From NCBI RefSeq assembly GCF_030272615.1, contig NC_081407.1, positions 153,595,048 through 153,659,047 of the forward strand: DNA of 64,000 nucleotides, given 5' to 3'. Both the position numbers and the translations under genes were made by a program. This DNA comes from Cryptomeria japonica. Taxonomy: Eukaryota > Streptophyta > Pinopsida > Cupressales > Cupressaceae. Below the pieces are notes generated by a model. It was not told the DNA's origin and made no database searches. It was given only the letters and a program-made list of their open reading frames with translations. This document shows positions 57,084 to 64,000 of this stretch, in pieces (the first letter of the stretch is position 1; every line of letters begins with the position of its first letter).

Positions 57084-58203
57084 TGTAGAGGATGGGATTT
57101 GCTACCCTCAAAGTGATGAAATCCAAGGAAAAAACTGAACTTCACTCTACCTCACTTAAATTGGTGCTAAAGGGGAGCCAAGGGATGCAAAATACAAAAC
57201 TAAACAACTAAGGCCATAAAGATCCCTGAAATAGACTCTTCTAAGTCTTTGCTCTTAGGATGAATGCGCAAAACTGGGACACCAATGCGACACACTAACA
57301 TCCTATACAGACAGAGTACATAGATCGTACAACGAATGTGAATGTGACAATATGATTAAAATAATGATACCGTGATAAATAAAATTGCAAGGATGGAATG
57401 TGAACAATCAAAAAAAGACACGAAAAAATGAGTGAAGCTTACAATTGATCCACGATTGAAGCCTCTAGCAAGATGAACTCCTTCCCTCGATCAAAAACCT
57501 ACCCACAAGTAAAAAGGGAAAATATTAGGGTTGTGTAAAGAGGTCTGCCTTAGTTAGACACTCGTTTCAATGTTCCCACCTCCACAAATAGTGAAGATAA
57601 TAGCCACAAGTAAAAGAAAAGAGATAAAGATGAAAGAAATTAGATAGAATAATTGATATGCTAGATAGAAACGATGGATATACAAAGAAAGAAAGAAAGA
57701 GAGAAAATCCCCTTTATCACTTCAAGAGACTATCATCTGGACGAATGGAGTTGAATTCATAGAGTCTTCTAGGGACTGTGATTATTGTGGAAGCTGGATA
57801 GAAAACCTACAAGAGATGTAGAAAACGTTCTAGCTTAATAAATTTACTGAGTGATCAAGAAGTCCCAAAATCATCTCAAATGCATGAGATATAGACCCCT
57901 AGGAAGAATCCCAATGTTGGTGGTCAGGGACAAAGGCGTTACAAACTCTTCTAGGTGCAAGTTTAATGCTCAAACGACCACCTACGGACTAACATATTCG
58001 CGAGATGCGAGTGCGATGCATGGATGTCTTCGCGACATGCTAATGTCCATAAGCCAAATGGTCAGCATCATCGGGAAAAGGCCAAAGTCTAAGCTGACAA
58101 GGCAATCCATGTGGACAAAGGGATGAAGAGTTTTTCCAATCAGCTTAAAATGAAGGCGCTTATGTGACATGGAATTGCACGAGGTGCAATTTACGATTTT
58201 ACA
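57084..58203 (-). repeat. E12 5' LTR
   Basis: On the minus strand TGTAAAATCGTAAATTGCAC... to ...CATCCTCTACA, 1120 bp. The start matches the E8 LTR start, and the block 57547-57591 (gccttagttagac...cctccacaaatag) matches 23333-23368 of E8. The primer site abuts on the left. It interrupts the Copia sequence E13 at 58204 (outer flank ctatg). No second LTR is in the window. Confidence 0.7.
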
Positions 58204-58700
58204 CTATGGTGATTGCTAGAGGTGTTAGATTTGGCGCAATGTATAAGCTAGATGCATGCATTGTTGAGTGTAATAGCACTTCTATGAAAAAGAAAAAAAC
58301 TATGAATACTTTGTTTGAAGATGTGAGGGTTTCACCTTCAACAAATTACCTAAGGGTGATCTTTCTTTTGAAGCAAATTTACTTATAGAGAAGATTATGT
58401 CATGGAACTAGAGACTTTTCGACATTGGAGAAAAGGGTCTAAGGACCTTTAAAAAAAATAAGGTTGGATTATTGTAATCTTGGTTTTGATTTTTGTTAGT
58501 ATTGCATTTATAAAAAACAAAATTGTATTCATTTTTTCTTGAGTTCTTATAAATCTTGTCATATTTTGGATCTTATTTATTGTGATGTCTTTGGTCTTAT
58601 AGATGTTCCTTGCATTCTAAGGGGGGCTATCATATTCATATTTTATATTCTAGATCTCTCTTTACAAATTTCATTCCAAAATATCTTTGTATTCAATTGT
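58204..58700 (+). pseudogene. pol: E13 Copia pol fragment (pre-integrase and integrase start)
   Basis: The plus strand reads MVIARGVRFGAMYKLDACIV, a protease/pre-integrase border. Near 58420 it reads RHIGEKGLRTFKKNK (pre-integrase zinc region), then in another frame YKSCHILDLIYCDVFGLIDV (58545-58605), the integrase N-terminal core with its first Asp. Several frameshifts are needed. The upstream part is cut by E12, and the match fades after about 58700. It is close to E2 in type. Confidence 0.65.
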
Positions 58701-59083
58701 CTTATCCATCGCCCAACATGGGGGCAGTGCACTACACTTTGTCTTTATGGATGTCTACGTCTCTTTTTGAAACTATCCTACAACACAGTTTGTAGTAGTC
58801 ACAAGTCGATTGGATTGTCATATGGTGTCTAACATAACATAAATTGTTACTATATACGACTAAAATCAATTAAATTAATATTTAATTAATTTAGCCTTTC
58901 TGCATAATTAATTAAATTATGTTAGTCGTCTTCTTCTTAAAATTAATTGATTTTATCATTATAACCCTTATAATTAATTTATCAAAATTAATTATATTCC
59001 ATTATTCTAAAAATCATTTCAACCTCCAATATTCCTTCTAAATCCTAATTATCTAATTAATTTCTGATGCACTGCAAAAAGGA
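58701..59083. other. AT-rich stretch without recognisable genes
   Basis: Holds AT-rich sequence with many aattaattaa runs (58860-59060) and an imperfect inverted repeat of aaaatcaattaa (about 58861) with ttaattgatttta (about 58943). No gene seen. Confidence 0.5.
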
Positions 59084-60559
59084 TGTTAGGAACACACAAG
59101 ACAGGCACGGTCAAACATTAGTGTTAGTAGTATCAATCATAAATGAAAGACAAAGGAAACTACCATCCTAAGGATGCATATCAAGAGAGATATAAACACA
59201 TTAAAGAAAGCATACAAAAACGGAGAAAAAAAACAAAACACTCCCAAATGCTCTCAAACATGCTCATAGCTCCTCCTCCCTTGTTCCTCTCATCTCCAAG
59301 TTCCACATGAGTGTAGCCCTCAGCTTTTTGCACTACTATGGAAGTCTTATGGAGATTCAAGATTTATGAAAATGATTAAAAAACTATACAAATGCAAGCT
59401 AAATATGAGAAAGCCTAATTAAGCTATATTGATTTTAACCAAAATAACAATGTAGATTATGATTTACTCCTAAAATGCTCTCTCAAATTTAGTATAGATT
59501 AGATGCATACAAGATTTATGGATCTGGATATGAAGGAAATGAGCTCTATTTATGGGAAAAATAAAGAAATGGATGGTTGAGATTGAGTAATCTCAACAAG
59601 GGTCGGGATTGATTGGTTTATGATCCATGTGAGGGCTTTCAATCCAATCCCAGGATGACAAATGTCGACATGAGATGGCTTGAGAGGAGAGGTAAGAAGC
59701 ATTAAATGCTTGAGATGACTTGAAGGTTAGCTTAGGAGGTAAGGTTAGGCTTGAGTTGAATGAATAAAGATTTTATCCAATGAATAATGTCTTTATCCAA
59801 TGGACAAACTCTTGTGCAAAAGTTAGTGGGGATAACCATGGTCAAAACAATAAATGCTTGAAGAGACCCGTGAGTTAAATGAGGGTTGAGTTAGAGGGAA
59901 AGTCTCTACCCATGTGGGTGAGTTGAGTTTAACCATCAATGGTTATGTAAGAGCCATAAATGGTTATGTAAGAACCATTAATGGTTTGGAAGACTTTAGG
60001 GGTTAACTTGTTGAAGACATAAAGCCTTTAATGCTTTTCAAAGACTTTGAGGATTTGAGAAGTGACTTCAAGTTGATTGGGAATGTGACAATAATTAGGA
60101 GGGTGATTAGGCTAATTAGGAATGGTTTAGAAGAATCTAGAATGGGTTTAGGATAGTCTAGAATGGGTTAGAAGAGTCTAGTTGGTTTGGTGGGTGAGAG
60201 AAAATAAGATTTTAATTAAAATAAAATTACTTTATTTCAACTAAATGGGTGCAACTTGCATTTTTATGAGAATGCAAATGGGGGGGGTATTTTAGGGTTT
60301 TAAATAAATATTTATTTATTATTATAAAGGAGGAAAGGGGGTTAAATTAAATAAATATGTTTTATTCATTTAATTGATTGTTAGAGTGTGGCTTAGTGAA
60401 TTAATTTAAATAAATTGAATAACTTATTTAATTAATAGAAGAAGAGGTTGATAATGAATTAATTAAATTTTTAATTTAATTAACTGATTATCGATGGTTA
60501 AATAATCAAATAAATACTAGATATTCATTTAATTAAGTGGACAGATTTATGTGTCTACA
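59084..60559 (-). repeat. E14 3' LTR
   Basis: On the minus strand TGTAGACACATAAATCTG... to ...TGTTCCTAACA, 1476 bp. A polypurine tract (minus AAAGAGGGGCAAA, 60560-60572) lies directly to its right, fixing it as the 3' LTR of a minus-strand element. The start and the tract match E3 (5122-5160). A TATA-like CCATAAATAGAGCTC lies near 59546-59560. Confidence 0.6.
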
Positions 60560-62100
60560 TTTGCCCCTCTTTGAGATGATGTTGTTTATCACGTTGTTTC
60601 AAAGAAAGAAAAATAGGTTGTGAAGAAATATATCCCATAAATGTTTAACTTAATGGGTGGTATGCCCTCTCGAGAGATGGGCCGAATTTTTTTGAAAAAA
60701 TCAGGTGATCTCTTGAAAAAGTGAAAGAAGTTGGGGGGAGGTAGAATAGAAGAAATTAGAAATAATGGTGAAAGAATGGGAGAAAATGGAGTTAATATGG
60801 AGAAACGAAAAGCCAATGAGTACCCTTAGGTCATGCAGGAGATTCGGTGCAAATGCGATGTTTGTGTTTTTTATTGATACTGTACAATTGATCAAAATTG
60901 GTTGGACAATTTGGTGCAATCGGTTGAATTGCCCCAATTTTAGTCAAAGCGTGACAGTTGATGTCAGTTGTTCGCTTGGACAGGATAAAGTCTGAGTAAG
61001 TGAGTCAAAGTGACCTATTGTGACTTAGACAATTGATGTAATTGTCTAATGAAGTCAAGGTATATAAAGCAAAATACTTGTTGAGACTTAGACAATTGAT
61101 GTAATTATCTGTGCTGATTATGTTTGATTGGTTGATCAATTGACAGTGTTTGCAATGTAGGTTGTTTGTGGTGAATCATAGTAGCCCTGTTGAAACTAGG
61201 TCATTATGAGAAATGCTTCTTATAGTCTAGGTTTGCCATGATCGATTACCTGTTGAGACCCGAAGATACTTGATCAAAGTATCTGTTGATAGTCTAGGTG
61301 TGCGTGAGTCAATGTACCTATGTAGACAGAGTAACTTACTTTGCTTATAGGATGACCTAGGATGGGAAGCACAACCCCTCCTGTTTAGAGATGAATGGTG
61401 ATGAACTGGCTTTTATTGGTTTGATGGGGCACGATGTAGGGTATGTAATTATGATGATGACCAAGAAAGGGAGGGTGAGGGGGGAATTCAATGTTAGATA
61501 GAAGGTATGGAGGACCTAGGATCCATTCCTATATAAGAGGAGCAAAATAGAGTATCCATTGTCATGACTATGTATGAATGATATGCAGCAATATGGATGT
61601 ATGGAATGCAACAGAATGCAATATAAACATATGAGAGGAAATGATGATCCATAGAATATTCACTGCTTTATTTTCATCATTGAGCATGGTAGTATCATTC
61701 TTGGCTGAGGTAGCAGGAACCAAGTTTGAGCATTTCACCTGTAAGCAAGCATCACAGACAAGGAAAAGTTACCCTCCATTCTGGTTCATACGCAAATGGT
61801 CAAGGTATACGCTATAGTTAGTAAGCCATAGTGATTGATGACTATATTTTGCATATGATCACATAGCTTAGTGAACTTCCCACATAGACACCATTAGTAC
61901 ATGCCCCAGAACTTCATTGGAACAATCCATAGACAACAAGCAGAAAAGATATTAGGAACCATCTCGACTACTCTAATCACTTGTGGATATACTAGAGTAG
62001 CATAGGAACCTGATATAAATAAACAAATAACAAATCGACCAAGTACTTATCAACTAAAACAAAATTTTCTTGTCAAATAAAATGTTATCATGTCTTTATT
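60560..62100 (-). mobile_element. E14 internal 3' region, non-coding
   Basis: Starts with the polypurine tract. No coding frame could be supported in 1.5 kb; short open frames near 60.6-61.0 kb have no coding features. It contains a direct repeat gacttagacaattgatgtaa at 61022 and 61085 and related gttgatagtctaggt motifs. The right limit is arbitrary. Confidence 0.4.
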
Positions 62101-62535
62101 TGTGAGGAAGGATCACTAATACATTTGGACTAGATTTCCGATTGAAGTTTTCGACGGAGAAGGTTTATTGCGGCCAAATTTGATTTTTTTTTGAAAAAAT
62201 GCCCGCATTCGTCGTAATTCCGATGAAAATTTCCCATTTGGTTTCGACGAAGAAGGCATTAGCAATGAGAATTTTCTTTTTTTCAAAAAAGTGCTCGAGT
62301 TCGTCGTAATTCCGATGACAACGACCATTACTTAAAAAAAACAAGAGGGGAATTCATTTGTGCATTGCAATCCCGTGTAGGCGTTCATGGCGACTTCAAC
62401 CCCCAAGAACATCAAACCCACATCAAAGGCATTTGTGGCATTTCTTGCAATCTCGCACAGGAGATAGATTCAAATTGCCCTAGTTTTTAATTTCATGTTG
62501 CAAAAAATATACATGTGGTGGTTAATTGCCCTAGT
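62101..62535. other. Short repeats next to the PPR pseudogene
   Basis: The plus strand has ttcgtcgtaattccgatga at about 62210 and 62299, each preceded by a T-run and aaaaaa. The phrase aattgccctagttt occurs at about 62476 and 62526. No gene seen. Confidence 0.6.
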
Positions 62536-63440
62536 TTAATCTCGTAAAACCATAGAACTGTGATTGAGGAGTGAGCGTTCAATTTTGTAGCAGCAATCCC
62601 TTCCTCCCGTATATGCGCGTGTTGATTGCTCACATGAGATCACATCTCTTTGCAACATCGTATCAAACAATTCACGAGCCTTGTCCATGTTTCCACATTT
62701 TGCATTCATGTCAAGCAGGGCATTTGCAAGTACAACACCTAACAAAATTCCTCTATCCGTTATGCTTTGATGGATGTCCATACCCTGTTCCAAAGCTCCC
62801 ATTTTTGCACAGGCAAGGAGGATGCTGGCAAAGGTTGTGGAATTTGGCTATATGTCTTCCAATTTCATTTGCTTGAAAGTGTCTAAATCCTTTTCGACAA
62901 ATCTATTTTGTGCATATCCAGCAATCTTTGCAGTCCACGAGACAACATTTCTTTCAAGCATTCTATCAAACAGTTCACGTGCCTTGTCTATGCTTCCACA
63001 TTTTGCATACATGTCTACCAGGGCAGTTGCAACTACAACATCTGACAAAATTCCTCTATCCTTTATGCTTCGATGAATGTCCATACCCTATTCCAAATCT
63101 CCCATTTTGGCACAGGAAGGGAGGATAGTAGCAATGGTCGTGGAATTTGGCTTTACACCTGTCGATTGCATTTGCTTGAAAGTTTCTAAAGCCTTCTCAA
63201 CAAATCCATTTTGTGCATATCTAGCAATCATTGCAGTCCAGGAAACTACATTTCTTTGAGGCAATCCATCAAACAATTCTCATGCCTTGTCTATGCTTCC
63301 ACATTTTGCATACATGCTAATAGAGCAGTTGCAACTACATCTAACAAAATTCCTCTATCTTTTATGCTTTGATGGATGTCCATACCTTGTTCCAAAGCTC
63401 CCATTTCAGCACAGGCTGGGAGTACGCTGGCAAACGTAAC
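62536..63440 (-). pseudogene. PPR protein pseudogene (PLS type)
   Basis: The minus strand from about 63440 gives three successive units of about 105 residues (P-L-S triplets). Each has ALEQGMDIHxSIKDRGIL, VVVATALVDMYAKCGSIDKA, RELFDRMLERNVVSW, AGYAQNRFVEK and FKQM. PPR proteins of this class bind RNA in chloroplasts and mitochondria. Here a 1-base deletion near 63315 shifts the frame, and stops at about 63280 (KA*ELF), 63090 (LE*GMD) and 62846 (EDI*PNS) all fit C-to-T change. After LFDTMLQRDVIS the match ends (about 62640). No start, no E or DYW end, and only three units remain, so it is a fragment of a decayed copy. Units are close in DNA sequence as well. Confidence 0.85.
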
Positions 63441-64000
63441 TAAAGAAATGCAATGATCAGCTCTAAAGACATCAAACCACTACTAACAAAACCGAGAGTC
63501 TAAAATATGATAGGGAATAGTGTGAGTTGTCCTGAAATAAAATATTTTATTTTCAATTTCAACTAAAACATAATTACTCAACCATTTAATGTTATTAATA
63601 AGTGTTTAATTTATGAAAGAGATAAATGGTTGGCCACAAGTACATGAGTTACTAAATGCACACAAATAAGTGATTTTGATATTCAAAACTATCTACAATG
63701 AATTCAATTCTTGTCCATTAGTCATTTATGTTTGCAATGAGAATCTTTCTTTGTTTTTCTTAATCTTAATTCATAGTTATGTGCATATTTCACATTCTAT
63801 AATTAGGATATCAATTGATATGGTTGAATACTAGCATGATGTTTGTGTTGTGGTATAGATGCATGGAAACATAATTATGGGATTGTTATATTATAGAGAT
63901 CATAAATCTAGATATTGCATATTAGTTCTAGCTCTTCTTGGATTGAGTCTAAAGTTGACATACAGTCATAAAGCCATTATTAGTAGATCTATCCATTTCT
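63441..64000. other. No recognisable feature
   Basis: AT-rich sequence to the window edge. No ORF, LTR tip or RNA gene could be supported on either strand. Confidence 0.5.

Noticed and set aside
62571-63259. Plus-strand open frames over the PPR region
   Set aside because: They are shadows of the minus-strand PPR reading, which carries the recognisable motifs.

Overview
The window is repeat-dominated nuclear DNA of a land plant. Its old, deeply nested LTR retrotransposons, low gene density and a broken PLS-type PPR gene suit a large-genome seed plant, probably a gymnosperm; the species cannot be told from the sequence. I found no intact cellular gene, no tRNA or rRNA gene and no CRISPR array. 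Elements are numbered E1 to E14 from left to right.

Left part (1-12150): the 5' LTR and primer site of a minus-strand element (E1) stands inside a decayed minus-strand Copia gag-pol with its own 5' LTR (E2). Next comes a plus-strand element end with a C-rich internal region (E3, LTR 5141-6265), about 2.9 kb with no recognisable gene, and an LTR plus a broken coiled-coil ORF of a minus-strand element (E4).

Middle (12150-56362): a Sirevirus-like Copia element (E5) has an open pol frame with eight premature stops, all explainable by C-to-T or G-to-A change. It abuts a long minus-strand Tat-like Ty3/gypsy element (E6: gag, protease, G-patch, RT, two RNase H domains, integrase), which has been cut apart by later insertions. 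These are a solo LTR (E7, TSD ttagt), a non-autonomous protease/G-patch element (E8, 22686-31350, TSD atatg), an LTR remnant (E9), a complete 13.8-kb Tat-like element (E10, 39687-53502, TSD tatac) and another solo LTR (E11). E6 appears to begin at the LTR 55057-56362.

Right part (56363-64000): E6 sits in the gag of another minus-strand element (E12), which sits in a Copia pol fragment (E13). Then come the 3' LTR and non-coding end of a further minus-strand element (E14), a PPR pseudogene, and gene-free sequence to the edge.

Most interesting points: (1) E10 has its archaeal-type RNase H domain between protease and RT, whereas E6 has it in the usual Tat position between gypsy RNase H and integrase. 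(2) E8 is a nearly intact element whose only long internal ORF joins a disordered region, a retropepsin and a G-patch, with no RT or integrase. (3) E10 carries two extra ORFs after integrase, one antisense with a TATA box and one sense of about 1360 codons ending in coiled coil. (4) Several unrelated-looking elements share the same primer site, LTR tips and core promoter. All coordinates come from reading the sequence by eye; LTR identities are estimates.
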